DNA of 64,000 nucleotides from Devosia sp. (GTDB lineage: Bacteria > Pseudomonadota > Alphaproteobacteria > Rhizobiales > Devosiaceae): the NCBI RefSeq assembly GCF_017744655.1, contig NZ_JAGIAW010000004.1, positions 62,001 to 126,000 on the forward strand. Reading direction: 5' to 3'. A program made the position numbers and the translations under genes. Shown piece by piece: positions 11,886 to 21,272 of the stretch (position 1 is the stretch's first letter; each line of letters starts with the position of its first letter). The notes below the pieces were generated by a model, which saw only the letters and a program-made list of their open reading frames with translations, searched no databases and had not been told where the DNA came from.

Positions 11886-11937
11886 TTGCAACTTTTCGGC
11901 GCCTCTATACATTGAGTGAAAATGCAAATCATTCGCA
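11886..11937 (+). promoter_or_regulatory. sitA promoter with Mur/Fur-type operator
   Basis: A 15-base near-palindrome, TGCAAATCATTCGCA, lies at 11923-11937, 14 bases before the sitA start. It resembles the manganese-responsive Mur sites found before sitABCD in other alphaproteobacteria. A plausible promoter precedes it: TTGCAA at 11886-11891 and TACATT at 11908-11913, spaced 16 bases. The operator would then cover the transcription start, which suits repression by Mur when manganese is sufficient. Confidence 0.6.
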
Positions 11938-11951
11938 ACAAGGATTGCTCT

Positions 11952-12860
11952 ATGCTTTTCGGTACACGACGCCAGGCCCTTGGGACGCTGCTTGCTATGG
12001 GACTGTCGGTCGCGCTTCCCGCAATTCCCGCTCTCGCCCAGGATAAGTTCAAGGCCGTCACGAGCTTCACCGTCATTGCCGATATCGCCCAGAATGTTGC
12101 GGGCGACGCTGCGGTGGTTGAATCCATCACCAAGGCTGGCGCCGAGATCCACAATTACCAACCCACCCCCGGCGACATCCAGCGCGCCCAGGGTGCCGAT
12201 CTCGTTCTCTATAACGGGCTCAATCTCGAACTCTGGTTCGAGCGTTTCTTCGCCAACCTGCGCGATGTGCCGAGCGTCGTGGTTTCCGACGGCATCGAGC
12301 CCATGGGCATTGCCGAAGGCCCCTATCAGGGCAAGCCGAACCCCCATGCCTGGATGTCGCCCAGTATTGCCATGATCTATGTCGACAATATCCGCGACGC
12401 CTTCGTCGAGCACGATCCGGCCAATGCCGAGACCTACAAGGCCAATGCCGAGGCTTACAAAGCCAAGATTTCGGCCATGATCGAACCGATCCAGGCTGAA
12501 CTGGCCGCCGTGCCCGAGAACAAGCGCTGGCTCGTTACCTCGGAAGGCGCGTTTTCATATCTCGCGCGCGATTTCGGTTTGAAGGAGCTTTACCTGTGGC
12601 CGATCAATGCCGATCAGCAAGGCACGCCGCAACAGGTGCGAAAGGTGATCGATGCCATGCGTGAGCATTCCATCGGCGTCATCTTCTCGGAAAGCACCAT
12701 TTCTCCGGCACCGGCCGAGCAGGTCGCCCGCGAGACCGGCGCCAAATATGGCGGCGTGCTCTATGTGGACTCCTTGACGGAAGCCGATGGCCCCGTGCCA
12801 ACCTATATCGACCTCCTCCGCGTTACCTCTGAAACCATTGCCAAAGGCCTTACGGAATGA
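11952..12860 (+). CDS. sitA: Manganese/iron ABC transporter, substrate-binding protein SitA
   Basis: Periplasmic metal-binding protein of the cluster A-I (SitA/MntA/ZnuA) family, 302 residues. Its signal peptide contains TRRQAL, so Tat export is possible, and ends at ALAQD. The metal-site histidine motif NPHAWMSPS lies mid-protein, with [11 protein letters not shown] upstream. It lacks the long His-rich loop of zinc-specific ZnuA, which favours manganese or iron. The frame is open to GTG 11916, but that would run through the operator; ATG 11952 with an AAGGA site is preferred. The stop overlaps sitB in an ATGA. Confidence 0.9.
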   Translation: MLFGTRRQALGTLLAMGLSVALPAIPALAQDKFKAVTSFTVIADIAQNVAGDAAVVESITKAGAEIHNYQPTPGDIQRAQGADLVLYNGLNLELWFERFFANLRDVPSVVVSDGIEPMGIAEGPYQGKPNPHAWMSPSIAMIYVDNIRDAFVEHDPANAETYKANAEAYKAKISAMIEPIQAELAAVPENKRWLVTSEGAFSYLARDFGLKELYLWPINADQQGTPQQVRKVIDAMREHSIGVIFSESTISPAPAEQVARETGAKYGGVLYVDSLTEADGPVPTYIDLLRVTSETIAKGLTE

Positions 12861-13750
12861 ATGCCCCCCTGCGCCATGCCGAGGTTGAGACCGGCACTGG
12901 CATCGCCGTCAACGGCGCTACCGTTACCTATCGCAATGGCCTGACCGCCATTCGCGATGCGAGTTTTGCCATTCCCACAGGCACCATAGCGGCGCTGGTG
13001 GGTGTGAATGGCTCGGGCAAGTCGACGCTGTTCAAGGCCATCATGGGTTTTGTGCGACTCGCTCGCGGCGAGATTTCCGTACTGGGCATGCCGGTGGCGC
13101 AGGCGCTGAGGAAAAATCTCGTCGCTTATGTGCCGCAGTCCGAAGAGGTCGACTGGAATTTCCCGGTTCTGGTCGAAGATGTCGTGATGATGGGGCGCTA
13201 TGGCCATATGGGCATGCTGCGCCTTCCCAAAAAGGCCGACCACGATGCGGTGGATGCGGCGCTGAAGCGCGTCAATATGAGCGAATTCCGCAAGCGCCAG
13301 ATCGGCGAATTGTCGGGCGGGCAGAAGAAGCGCGTCTTTCTCGCCCGCGCTTTGGCGCAGGATGGGCGGGTTATCCTTCTCGACGAGCCGTTTACCGGCG
13401 TCGATGTGAAGACCGAGGACCAGATCATCACCCTTCTGCGCGAACTGCGCGACGAGGGCAGGGTGATGCTGGTGTCCACGCACAATCTCGGCTCCGTCCC
13501 CGAGTTCTGCGATCGCACCATTCTTATCAAGGGTACGGTGCTGGCCTATGGGCCGACCGAGGACACTTTTACGCAGGAAAACCTCGAAAAAGCCTTTGGC
13601 GGCGTGCTCCGCCACTTCGTCATCAATCACGCCCCCAATGGCGAGCATTCCGGTGTCGGCGTCTTTACCGATGACGAACGCCCGCTGCTCTTTGAAGGCG
13701 GCAAGGCGCGGCGCCATTCGCCCGACGAAAAGCCGGAGGAGCAGCCGTAA
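12857..13750 (+). CDS. sitB: Manganese/iron ABC transporter, ATP-binding protein SitB
   Basis: Cytosolic ATPase of the SitABCD importer, 297 residues. It has Walker [10 protein letters not shown] near residue 50, the Q-loop region [13 protein letters not shown], the ABC signature LSGGQKKR, Walker B VILLDEP and the switch His in STHN. The [12 protein letters not shown] and MMGRYGHMG segments are typical of manganese/iron SitB proteins. The C-terminal 40 residues are charged and extend past the core fold. It overlaps sitA by four bases, and sitC begins directly after its stop. Confidence 0.95.
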   Translation: MNAPLRHAEVETGTGIAVNGATVTYRNGLTAIRDASFAIPTGTIAALVGVNGSGKSTLFKAIMGFVRLARGEISVLGMPVAQALRKNLVAYVPQSEEVDWNFPVLVEDVVMMGRYGHMGMLRLPKKADHDAVDAALKRVNMSEFRKRQIGELSGGQKKRVFLARALAQDGRVILLDEPFTGVDVKTEDQIITLLRELRDEGRVMLVSTHNLGSVPEFCDRTILIKGTVLAYGPTEDTFTQENLEKAFGGVLRHFVINHAPNGEHSGVGVFTDDERPLLFEGGKARRHSPDEKPEEQP

Positions 13751-14608
13751 ATGGAACTGCTGCTCGAACCCTTTTCCTACGGTTATATGACCAATGCCAT
13801 GTGGGTCTCGGCCCTTGTCGGCGGGGTCTGCGCCTTTCTCTCCTGCTATCTGATGCTAAAAGGCTGGTCGCTGATCGGCGATGCGCTGAGCCACTCCATC
13901 GTTCCCGGCGTTGCCGGCGCCTATATGCTGGGCCTGCCCTTTGCCCTCGGGGCCTTCTTCTCCGGTGGCCTCGCTGCCGCGGCCATGCTTTTTCTCAATC
14001 AGCGCACCAAGCTCAAGGAAGACGCCATCATCGGCCTGATCTTCTCAGCCTTCTTTGGCCTGGGGCTCTTCATGGTCTCGGTCTCGCCGGTCTCGGTGAA
14101 CATCCAGACCATTGTGCTGGGAAACATCCTCGCCATCACCCCTGAAGACACTCTGCAGCTCGCCATCATCGGCTTCGTCTCGCTGGCCGTGCTTCTCGCC
14201 AAGTGGAAGGATCTGATGGTCACTTTCTTTGACGAAAACCACGCCCGCTCCATCGGGTTGAAGCCGGCGGTGCTGCGGGCCGTGTTCTTCGTGCTGCTCT
14301 CGGCATCGACGGTTGCCGCCATGCAAACGGTTGGGGCTTTCCTTGTCATCTGCCTTGTCGTCACCCCTGGTGCCACGGCTTATCTCCTTACGGACCGTTT
14401 TCCGCGGCTGCTGATCATTGCCGTGGCCATCGGCACGATCACGAGTTTTGTCGGCGCATATGTCAGTTACTTCCTCGACGGCGCCACGGGCGGCATCATC
14501 GTCGTGTCGCAGACGGCGATCTTCCTTCTCGCCTTCTTCTTTGCGCCCAAGCATGGGCTCCTCGCAGCCCGTCGTCGTGCCGCCGAAGCCCTGGAGGCAG
14601 GTCAATGA
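13751..14608 (+). CDS. sitC: Manganese/iron ABC transporter, permease SitC
   Basis: Inner-membrane permease of the ABC-3 family, 285 residues with about eight hydrophobic segments. The sequence LKGWSLIGDALSHSIVPG near residue 35 and the TPGATAYLL stretch near 205 are family hallmarks. Its start follows the sitB stop without a gap and its stop overlaps sitD (ATGA). It should pair with SitD to form the membrane channel. Confidence 0.94.
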   Translation: MELLLEPFSYGYMTNAMWVSALVGGVCAFLSCYLMLKGWSLIGDALSHSIVPGVAGAYMLGLPFALGAFFSGGLAAAAMLFLNQRTKLKEDAIIGLIFSAFFGLGLFMVSVSPVSVNIQTIVLGNILAITPEDTLQLAIIGFVSLAVLLAKWKDLMVTFFDENHARSIGLKPAVLRAVFFVLLSASTVAAMQTVGAFLVICLVVTPGATAYLLTDRFPRLLIIAVAIGTITSFVGAYVSYFLDGATGGIIVVSQTAIFLLAFFFAPKHGLLAARRRAAEALEAGQ

Positions 14609-15453
14609 ACCTTTGGGATTTTCTCATCCTGCCCTTCCAGTTCGAGTTCATGAATAATGCGCTTGTTATCTCGGCCTTGGTCGCCGTGCCGATGGCGTTG
14701 CTCTCATGCTTCCTGGTGCTAAAGGGCTGGTCGCTGATGGGCGACGCGATTTCCCATGCCGTGTTTCCCGGCGTGGTACTCGCCTACATTTTCGGCATCC
14801 CCCTCGCCATCGGCGCCTTCGCCGCCGGCATGTTCTCGGCGGTGGCCACGGGCTTTCTCAAGGACAATAGCCGCATCAAGCAGGACACGGTGATGGGTGT
14901 AGTCTTCTCCGGCATGTTCGGCCTGGGGCTGGTGCTCTACGTCAAGATCCAGTCCGACGTGCATCTCGACCACATCCTTTTCGGCGACATGCTGGGCGTT
15001 AGCATGGGTGACATCATCCAGGCGCTGGTGATCGCAGTGGCCATTGCCGGCATCATCGGCATCAAGTGGAAGGACTTCTTACTGCACGCCTTCGACCCTG
15101 GTCAGGCCCGAGCCGTGGGCTTGCGTGTAAACCTCCTCCATTATGGCCTTCTCGCCATGATCTCCCTGACCATCGTCGGCGCCCTGCAGGCCGTCGGCAT
15201 CATCCTCTCCATCGCCATGCTCATCGCCCCCGGCGCAATAGCCTTCCTCCTCACGCGCCGCTTCTCGACCATGCTGATGCTCGCCACCGCAATTGCCCTC
15301 GTAGGCTCGCTGCTCGGCGTCTACCTGTCCTTCTTCATGGACAGCGCCCCCGCGCCGACAATCGTTCTGCTGCTGACGGTCGTTTTCATCTGCGCGTTTA
15401 TCTACTCGACCGGGAAGGCAGCGCGGGTGGAGAGCCGGGAGATAGCGGGATAG
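14605..15453 (+). CDS. sitD: Manganese/iron ABC transporter, permease SitD
   Basis: Second ABC-3 permease of the importer, 282 residues, clearly related to SitC: it shares LKGWSLMGDAISHAVFPG near residue 40 and APGAIAFLL near 210. About eight membrane segments are visible. It is the last gene of the operon; a palindromic repeat downstream separates it from the convergent arr gene. Confidence 0.94.
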   Translation: MNLWDFLILPFQFEFMNNALVISALVAVPMALLSCFLVLKGWSLMGDAISHAVFPGVVLAYIFGIPLAIGAFAAGMFSAVATGFLKDNSRIKQDTVMGVVFSGMFGLGLVLYVKIQSDVHLDHILFGDMLGVSMGDIIQALVIAVAIAGIIGIKWKDFLLHAFDPGQARAVGLRVNLLHYGLLAMISLTIVGALQAVGIILSIAMLIAPGAIAFLLTRRFSTMLMLATAIALVGSLLGVYLSFFMDSAPAPTIVLLLTVVFICAFIYSTGKAARVESREIAG

Positions 15454-15471
15454 CCACCGGCCTTCCCCTCG

Positions 15472-15613
15472 CCCCTTGTGGGAGAGGGACAGGATTTTTG
15501 CGTTCAGCAAAAATCCAGGGTGAGGGGTATCTCTCCTCCGCAGAGGAGCAAGTGATAGGCACCGTAAGAATACCCCTCATCCGGCGCTACGCGCCACCTT
15601 CTCCCATAAGGGG
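15472..15613. repeat. Palindromic intergenic repeat element 2
   Basis: The gap between the convergent sitD and arr genes holds a 142-base element. Its outer arms are CCCCTTGTGGGAGA, from 15472, and TCTCCCATAAGGGG, ending at 15613. Inner arms include GGATTTTTGC / GCAAAAATCC, GGGTGAGGGGTAT / ATACCCCTCATCC and CTCCTCCG / AGAGGAG. It resembles element 1 in layout and may act as a transcription barrier for both genes. Confidence 0.65.
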
Positions 15614-15630
15614 AGAAGGAAGATCGGGGG

Positions 15631-16017
15631 CTAGTCTATCGCCTCCACCCCGGCCTGCCGCATCCGCTCCACCCCATCCTTCATCGCCTGCAACTGCTCG
15701 GCTGGATGCCCCACCCATCCCGTCACCTCGCCAACCACCCTTAGCGGCTGCCGGCTCCGATAAGACTTCGTCGGATTCCCGGGAAATTTCTTGTCCGTAA
15801 GATTGGGGTCATCGACAAACTCGCCCGTCGGGTCGACGACATAAATCCGCTGTCGTCCCTCGCCCTCGGCCAGTTCCGCACCCCAAATGGCCGCTTCCAG
15901 TGTCGCGGCAAAATAGATCCACGACGCCGGCTTGCGCCGCCCGAAGTTGGAGGCATAGCCCGGCGATAGCAGATCCCCGGTTTTGAGATCGGCGCGCGTT
16001 CCGTGGCAATAAATCAT
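15631..16017 (-). CDS. arr: NAD(+)-rifampin ADP-ribosyltransferase
   Basis: Enzyme that inactivates rifamycins by ADP-ribosylating them. The 128-residue protein matches Arr from end to end: YCHGTRADL at the N-terminus, GDLLSPGYASNFG, the AAIWGAELAEG segment and the highly conserved DDPNLTDKKFPGNPTKSY stretch near residues 85-102, which carries the catalytic Asp. The frame is open to 16137, but ATG 16017 has an AAGGGAG site and gives the family length. No integron or transposon feature is beside it, so it looks like a resident chromosomal copy. Confidence 0.94.
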   Translation of the reverse strand: MIYCHGTRADLKTGDLLSPGYASNFGRRKPASWIYFAATLEAAIWGAELAEGEGRQRIYVVDPTGEFVDDPNLTDKKFPGNPTKSYRSRQPLRVVGEVTGWVGHPAEQLQAMKDGVERMRQAGVEAID

Positions 16018-16115
16018 GGCAAGCTCCCTTGGCTCTGTGGGAGTGCGGTTATAGTGCAGCCTGCCGGGCTTGAAGCAAGCCCTTCGTGCTCCATATCTAG
16101 AAGTGGGAAGGAGAC

Positions 16116-16541
16116 TTAGTCTCCGTGATACTTGCACTTCCCGTGGTCAGCCAGAATATCGATGACCTTGCAGGTTTCCACTCGCCCGTGCGAACACCCC
16201 ACCACCATTCGTTCCAGCTCATGCTGCAGCGCCGTCAGGCTCGCGATCTTCTGCTTCACATCAGCCAGATGCCGGCTCGCAATCGCATCGGCGTCCTCGC
16301 AGGAAACGTTCGGCTGATCCTGCAATGACAGCAGCGTCCTGATCTCGTCGATCTCGAAACCCAGTTCGCGCGAGTGCCGGATAAAGGTCAGCCGCTCCAG
16401 ATCCCGATCGTCATAGCTGCGCCGATTGCCCTCCGTGCGCGGCGGGGAAGGGAGGAGGCCGATCTGTTCGTAATAGCGAATGGTGGGCACTTTCACCCCG
16501 CTCGCCTGCGACACATTGCCGATCGTGATGCCCTGCTGCAT
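16116..16541 (-). CDS. MerR-family heavy-metal regulator (CadR/ZntR-like)
   Basis: A 141-residue MerR-type activator. The N-terminal winged helix (ITIGNVSQASGVKVPTIRYYEQIGLL) is followed by a coiled coil. The metal-sensing part has NVSCEDAD near the start of the dimer helix, CSHGRVETC in the metal loop and a Cys/His tail, CKYHGD. This pattern fits sensors of Cd, Pb or Zn rather than copper or mercury. It is divergent from the exporting ATPase, and the shared promoter contains a perfect dyad. Confidence 0.9.
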   Translation of the reverse strand: MQQGITIGNVSQASGVKVPTIRYYEQIGLLPSPPRTEGNRRSYDDRDLERLTFIRHSRELGFEIDEIRTLLSLQDQPNVSCEDADAIASRHLADVKQKIASLTALQHELERMVVGCSHGRVETCKVIDILADHGKCKYHGD

Positions 16542-16548
16542 TTTGCGC

Positions 16549-16579
16549 TTGCTCCTCTAGTCACTAGAGGATGTACGCC
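16549..16579 (+). promoter_or_regulatory. MerR-type promoter of the metal ATPase
   Basis: A perfect dyad, CCTCTAGT-C-ACTAGAGG, spans 16554-16570. It lies inside a long spacer between a -35-like TTGCTC (16549-16554) and a weak -10-like TACGCC (16574-16579), a spacing of 19 bases. MerR activators act by twisting such over-long spacers. The dyad resembles recalled CadR/PbrR operators. Confidence 0.7.
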
Positions 16580-16608
16580 GGTTCCAGATAAAATCAAGGA
16601 GCCGAAAG

Positions 16609-18846
16609 ATGAGCGCCGAGGAAACCAGCACACGCTTCCGTGTCGAAGGCATGGATTGCGCAAGCTGCGCCAGCAAGATCGACACCGCCGTGCGGCGCTT
16701 GCCGGGCGTTGAAGATGTTTCCGTCTCCGTTGTCGCCGGTACTCTCACACTTGGCCACAAGGGCGCCGATCTCGCGCAAGTGCAGAAGAAGGTCACCGAC
16801 CTCGGCTATCGCATTTCCCCGCTGACCGGCGCTGTGCCCAAGGTGGCCGCCAAGCAGCATGATCATAGCCACAATCACGGTCATGACCACGCCGATCACG
16901 ACCATGATCACGATCACGATGACAAAAAGCCCGACGCGCTCGAAGGCATGCACGGTCACGACCACGCCGCCGAAGACGGCCCCTGGTGGAAGACCGCCAA
17001 GGCACAGTTGACCATTTTCTGCGGCCTCGCCGTCGCCGCTGCCTTCGCGCTCGAGCGCTTCTTTCCCCAGTGGCACAACGAGCTTTTCATCCTCGCCATG
17101 CTGGTCGGCCTGCTCCCCATTTTCCGCCGTGCGCGCATGGGGATGATGAATGGCAGCCCGTTCTCCATCGAAACGCTGATGACCGTCGCCGCGGTCGGGG
17201 CCGTCTTCATCGACGCGGCCGAGGAAGCGGCCATTGTCGTCTTGCTCTTCCTTGTCGGCGAATTGCTCGAAGGCATCGCCACCGGCCGCGCTCGCGCCAG
17301 CATCAAGGCATTGGCGAATCTCGTGCCGCGCCGCGCCCACCGCGAAGTGGATGGCAAGGTCAGCGAAATTGACGCTGCCGATCTCGCCGTTGGCGATGTT
17401 GTCCTTGTCCGCCCCGGCGATCGCATGCCCGCCGATGGCGTGGTTCTTTCAGGCGAGGGCTCGGTCGACGAAGCTCCGGTCACGGGCGAATCCGTGCCCC
17501 GCCACAAGGGCCCCGAAGATCAGGTCTTTGCCGGCACCGTCAACCAGGACGGGGCCCTGCGCGTTCGCGTCACTGCCGCAGCGGCTGACAACACCATTGC
17601 CCGCATTGTCTCGCTCGTCGAAACCGCACAGGAATCCAAGGCACCGACGGAGCGCTTCATCGATCGATTCTCCAAATATTACACGCCTGGCGTGCTGCTG
17701 GTTGGCGCCCTCGTCGCCATCCTGCCGCCATTGCTGACGGGCGCCTCATGGGATGAGTGGGTCTACAAGGGTCTCGCCATTCTCCTCATCGGCTGCCCCT
17801 GTGCGCTGGTTATTTCGACGCCGGCTGCCATTGCCGCGGCGCTTTCGGCCGGTGCCCGCCAGGGCCTGCTCATGAAGGGCGGCGTGGTGCTCGAACAGTT
17901 GGGCAAGATCAATATGGTCGCGCTCGACAAGACCGGCACGCTGACCGAACGCCGTCCGCAGGTGACTGACGTCATCGCGGTGGGACGTTCGGAGGCCGAA
18001 ATGCTGCGTCTGGCGGCAAGTCTCGAAGTCGGGTCCAGCCATCCCCTGGCCACCGCCATTTTGGCCAAGGCTAAGGCGGCTGGTGTTGAGCCGGTTGCGG
18101 CCAGCAATGCCGGCGCGCTGGGTGGCAAGGGCGTGGTCGGTACGCTCGATGGGGGCGAGCTTTTCCTTGGTTCGCCCAAGGCGGCGGCTGTTCGTGTGCC
18201 GCTCAGCGAGGATTTTTCGATCCGCATCGGGGCGCTCAATGACGAGGGCAAGACGGTTTCGGTTCTGCTCGCCGGCAATGACGTGGCGGGCCTTATCGCC
18301 ATGCGCGACGAGCCGAGGGACGATGCCCGCGCCGGCCTGGCTGCGCTCAAGGCATTGGGTGCCGATGTGGTCATGCTTACGGGTGACAATGCCCGCACCG
18401 CCAAGGCGATCGGGGCCGATCTCGGTATCGCCGTGAATGCCGAATTGCTTCCGGAGGATAAGCAGCGCATCGTCCTGGGCCTCAAGGCCGAGGGGAAGCT
18501 GGTCGCCAAGGTCGGTGATGGCATCAATGATGCGCCGGCGCTGGCGGCTGCCGATATCGGCATTGCCATGGGCGGTGGCACCGATGTGGCGTTGGAGACG
18601 GCCGATGCCGCTGTGCTGCATGGACGGGTGATGGACGTTGCCAACCTGATCCGCATCTCGCGGGCGGCGATGTCGAACATCTGGCAGAACATCACCATCG
18701 CGCTGGGGCTGAAGGCGGTGTTTTTGGTGACGACGATCATTGGCGTCACCGGATTGTGGCCGGCGATTTTGGCGGATACCGGGGCTACGCTGCTGGTCAC
18801 GGCCAATGCGCTGCGGTTGTTGGCGTGGAAGGGGCAGAAGGGCTAG
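16609..18846 (+). CDS. zntA: Zn/Cd/Pb-exporting P1B-type ATPase
   Basis: Inner-membrane ATPase that exports divalent soft metals, 745 residues. The N-terminal HMA domain has GMDCASC at residues 14-20. It is followed by a histidine-rich linker (about 85-125, with repeated HDHD) that probably binds zinc. The membrane metal site CPC is at about 395, the phosphorylation motif DKTGTLT at about 440 and the hinge GDGINDAPAL at about 636. CPC with a MerR sensor of CadR type points to Zn, Cd and Pb rather than copper. It is regulated from the dyad at 16554-16570. Confidence 0.93.
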   Translation: MSAEETSTRFRVEGMDCASCASKIDTAVRRLPGVEDVSVSVVAGTLTLGHKGADLAQVQKKVTDLGYRISPLTGAVPKVAAKQHDHSHNHGHDHADHDHDHDHDDKKPDALEGMHGHDHAAEDGPWWKTAKAQLTIFCGLAVAAAFALERFFPQWHNELFILAMLVGLLPIFRRARMGMMNGSPFSIETLMTVAAVGAVFIDAAEEAAIVVLLFLVGELLEGIATGRARASIKALANLVPRRAHREVDGKVSEIDAADLAVGDVVLVRPGDRMPADGVVLSGEGSVDEAPVTGESVPRHKGPEDQVFAGTVNQDGALRVRVTAAAADNTIARIVSLVETAQESKAPTERFIDRFSKYYTPGVLLVGALVAILPPLLTGASWDEWVYKGLAILLIGCPCALVISTPAAIAAALSAGARQGLLMKGGVVLEQLGKINMVALDKTGTLTERRPQVTDVIAVGRSEAEMLRLAASLEVGSSHPLATAILAKAKAAGVEPVAASNAGALGGKGVVGTLDGGELFLGSPKAAAVRVPLSEDFSIRIGALNDEGKTVSVLLAGNDVAGLIAMRDEPRDDARAGLAALKALGADVVMLTGDNARTAKAIGADLGIAVNAELLPEDKQRIVLGLKAEGKLVAKVGDGINDAPALAAADIGIAMGGGTDVALETADAAVLHGRVMDVANLIRISRAAMSNIWQNITIALGLKAVFLVTTIIGVTGLWPAILADTGATLLVTANALRLLAWKGQKG

Positions 18847-18852
18847 GCATCC

Positions 18853-18978
18853 GTAGTCCTCACCCTGAGATGCTCGCCAGAGGCGAGCCTCGAAGGGCGA
18901 GGACGTGCCCGGATATCCGGCGCCACGCCCCCGTGGTTCGAGGCTTCGCTTCGCTGCGCACCTCACCATGAGGGCTAC
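18853..18978. repeat. Palindromic intergenic repeat element 3
   Basis: The gap between the convergent ATPase and glucosidase genes holds a 126-base imperfect palindrome. GTAGTCCTCACCCTGAG, from 18853, pairs imperfectly with CTCACCATGAGGGCTAC, ending at 18978. Inner hairpins include GCTCGCC / GGCGAGC and the CCTCGAA / TTCGAGG arms. It is of the same general class as elements 1 and 2 but not a close copy. Confidence 0.6.
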
Positions 18979-19003
18979 TGAGGCCGTGGATTGGGCGTTC
19001 TCT

Positions 19004-20638
19004 TCAGCCCGCCTTGTAGCGAACCTTTCCCTCGCCCGCTGGGGCTTCGACGATGGCAAAGCCATTCGGCCCCAGTGTCAGCGCCTTGCCTTCGAGATTG
19101 GCATTGTGACTGACGGGTTCGAGCGTTGTTCCGGTCTTGCTGACCGCTACCACGCGCTCTTCGGCCGAGAGGTTAAAGATGCAAATGAGATCCTTGTTTC
19201 CGGCCGAGCGGCGGAAGGCGAGGACGGGTTCGTCGGTCTTGAAAAAGTCGATAGAGCCGGTCAGCAGGGTCGGGTGCGACTTGCGCCAGGCGATGAATTT
19301 GCGGAAGAAATTCAGCGTCGAATCCGGATCGGCATTTTGCGCGTCGACGCTGAGCGCCAGATGCGCTGCCTTCACCGGCAGCCAGGGCGTGGCGGTCGAA
19401 AAGCCACCATGGGCAAGGTTATGTTGCCACGGCATCGGCGTGCGGCAGCCGTCGCGGCCCTTGTCTTCCGGCCAGAAGCGAATGCCGCGTGGATCGGTCA
19501 GTTCCTCATAGAGAATATCGGCTTCCGGCAGGCCCAGTTCTTCGCCCTGATAGAGGCCGACCGAGCCTTTTATCGTCATGACCAGGGCCGCGGCCTGGCG
19601 CGACAGATCGGCCGGTGAGGCACTAAACTTGGCCCAGCGGGTCATGGGACGGATGACGTCGTGGTTGGAAAAACTCCAGCAGGGCCAGCCGGTTTCGTCT
19701 TCCGAGAAGAAACGCGCGACCTTTGAGCGGAAGTGGTCGGCGCTGAATTTGGGCCCGAGGAAATCGAAGGAATAGCACATGTGCAGCAGGTCCTTGCCGG
19801 ATGTGTACTGCTTCATGAGTTCAAGGCCGCGCTCGTCGTCGCCGACTTCCCCGACGGTGGTGGCGCCGGGATAGGCATCCATCATCTTGCGCACGCGCTT
19901 GAGCCAGCCGACATTTTCGGGCTGGCTTTTGGAATATTTGTGGCTCTGCATGTCGTAGGGGTTCACCGCCGGCTTGCCTTTGAGGGATTTCAGCGGCGGA
20001 TTCGAGCGCAGTTGCGCATCGTGGAAATAGTAATTGACCGTGTCGAGGCGGAAGCCATCGAGACCGCGATCGAGCCAGAAGCGCATGACTTCAAGGACGG
20101 CTTCCTGGACGGCCGGATTGTGGAAATTGAGGTCCGGCTGCGAGGTCAGGAAGTTGTGGAGGTAGTATTGTTTTCGCGAGGTGTGCCATTCCCAGGCGGA
20201 ACCGCCGAAGACGGAGAGCCAGTTGTTCGGCGGGGAGCCATCGGGCTTGGCATCGGCCCAGACATACCAGTCTGCCTTGGCGTTATCGCGGGAGAAACAG
20301 GATTCGCGGAACCAGGGGTGTTGGTCGGACGTATGGCTGACGACCTGGTCCATGATGACTTTGAGGCCCAGCGCATGGGCCCGCTCCATCAGCTGGTCAA
20401 AATCCTGCAGGGAGCCGAAAAGCGGATCGACCTGCATATATTCAGAGACGTCATAGCCCATATCGGCCTGGGGCGATTGGGTGATGGGCGAAAGCCAGAT
20501 GCAGTCGACGCCGAGGCTGGCAATGTGGTCGAGCCGGTCGATGATCCCCGGCAGGTCGCCGATGCCGTCGCCATTGCTGTCCTGAAACGAACGCGGATAG
20601 ACCTGATAGATCACTCCGCCGCGCCACCACTCGGTCAT
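19004..20638 (-). CDS. Alpha-glucosidase, glycoside hydrolase family 13
   Basis: Cytosolic retaining glucosidase, 544 residues, related to oligo-1,6-glucosidases and AglA. The barrel starts with VIYQVYPRSFQDSNGDG. The nucleophile Asp is in GFRLDTVN (about residue 199), the acid/base Glu in TTVGEVGD (about 264) and the third carboxylate in SNHDVI (about 327). The frame is open to 20791, but ATG 20638 with a GAGGAG site gives the usual MTEWWRGGVIYQ start. No sugar transporter gene adjoins it, so the substrate is unclear; alpha-1,4 or alpha-1,6 glucosides are likely. Confidence 0.9.
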   Translation of the reverse strand: MTEWWRGGVIYQVYPRSFQDSNGDGIGDLPGIIDRLDHIASLGVDCIWLSPITQSPQADMGYDVSEYMQVDPLFGSLQDFDQLMERAHALGLKVIMDQVVSHTSDQHPWFRESCFSRDNAKADWYVWADAKPDGSPPNNWLSVFGGSAWEWHTSRKQYYLHNFLTSQPDLNFHNPAVQEAVLEVMRFWLDRGLDGFRLDTVNYYFHDAQLRSNPPLKSLKGKPAVNPYDMQSHKYSKSQPENVGWLKRVRKMMDAYPGATTVGEVGDDERGLELMKQYTSGKDLLHMCYSFDFLGPKFSADHFRSKVARFFSEDETGWPCWSFSNHDVIRPMTRWAKFSASPADLSRQAAALVMTIKGSVGLYQGEELGLPEADILYEELTDPRGIRFWPEDKGRDGCRTPMPWQHNLAHGGFSTATPWLPVKAAHLALSVDAQNADPDSTLNFFRKFIAWRKSHPTLLTGSIDFFKTDEPVLAFRRSAGNKDLICIFNLSAEERVVAVSKTGTTLEPVSHNANLEGKALTLGPNGFAIVEAPAGEGKVRYKAG

Positions 20639-20755
20639 TGTCTTGCTCCTCGTCGGGCCATGGGGCCAAATCAGCTTGAAGCTATCGGGTTCTGGCGAAA
20701 CTGTTAATCGGCGTCTCACGCCGTTTGGTGCAAGGCGGACATGCCTGGAGGGCTT

Positions 20756-21217
20756 ATGAGCGATATCACCACCGGCCTGCTGATCGACCATGATGAGGTG
20801 TTGAGCGATCTCGTCGATCTCTTCGAAAGCGAATGGGCCGATTGGTACAATCCGCGCGGGGCTTCGGCGCGGGCGGACTTGACCGAGCGTCGGGAGCGGA
20901 ACCGGCTGCCGCTGGGAATTGTCGCTTTCGTCGGTGGCAAGCTGGCGGGGACTTGCGCGCTGACCTTGAGTTCCGGTGGGCTAACCGAGCGCTCGCCGTG
21001 GCTGGGTGGATTGCTGGTGGAGCCAAACCTGCGGCGGCAGGGCGTGGGGCTGGCGCTGGTCAACCGGGCCAAGACGGAAGCGCGGAGGCTTGGTTTTGCG
21101 CGGCTTCATGCGTTGACGGCGGAGGCGCGAGACCTGTTCGAACGTGACAGCTGGCGGCTTGCCGAAAATGTCGAGGTCGGCGGCGTCTGGCACGGGATTT
21201 ACGTGACCGCGCTTTAG
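20756..21217 (+). CDS. GNAT-family N-acetyltransferase
   Basis: A 153-residue acyl-CoA-dependent acetyltransferase. The acetyl-CoA-binding motif A is visible as GLLVEPNLRRQGVGLALV. The substrate is unknown. ATG 20756 follows a GGAGGG site; an ATG at 20741 with AAGG upstream is an alternative adding five residues. It is divergent from the glucosidase and is followed by the cupin gene. Confidence 0.83.
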   Translation: MSDITTGLLIDHDEVLSDLVDLFESEWADWYNPRGASARADLTERRERNRLPLGIVAFVGGKLAGTCALTLSSGGLTERSPWLGGLLVEPNLRRQGVGLALVNRAKTEARRLGFARLHALTAEARDLFERDSWRLAENVEVGGVWHGIYVTAL

Positions 21218-21272
21218 GCTGTCGAAACGCGGCTCTCCCGTTCGTCGTTGTGATGAGAAGAGGAGACAGACC

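Noticed and set aside
11952..15453. Zinc transporter znuABC
   Set aside because: SitA has no His-rich loop, there are two permeases, and the operator is Mur-like, so a manganese/iron Sit system fits better.
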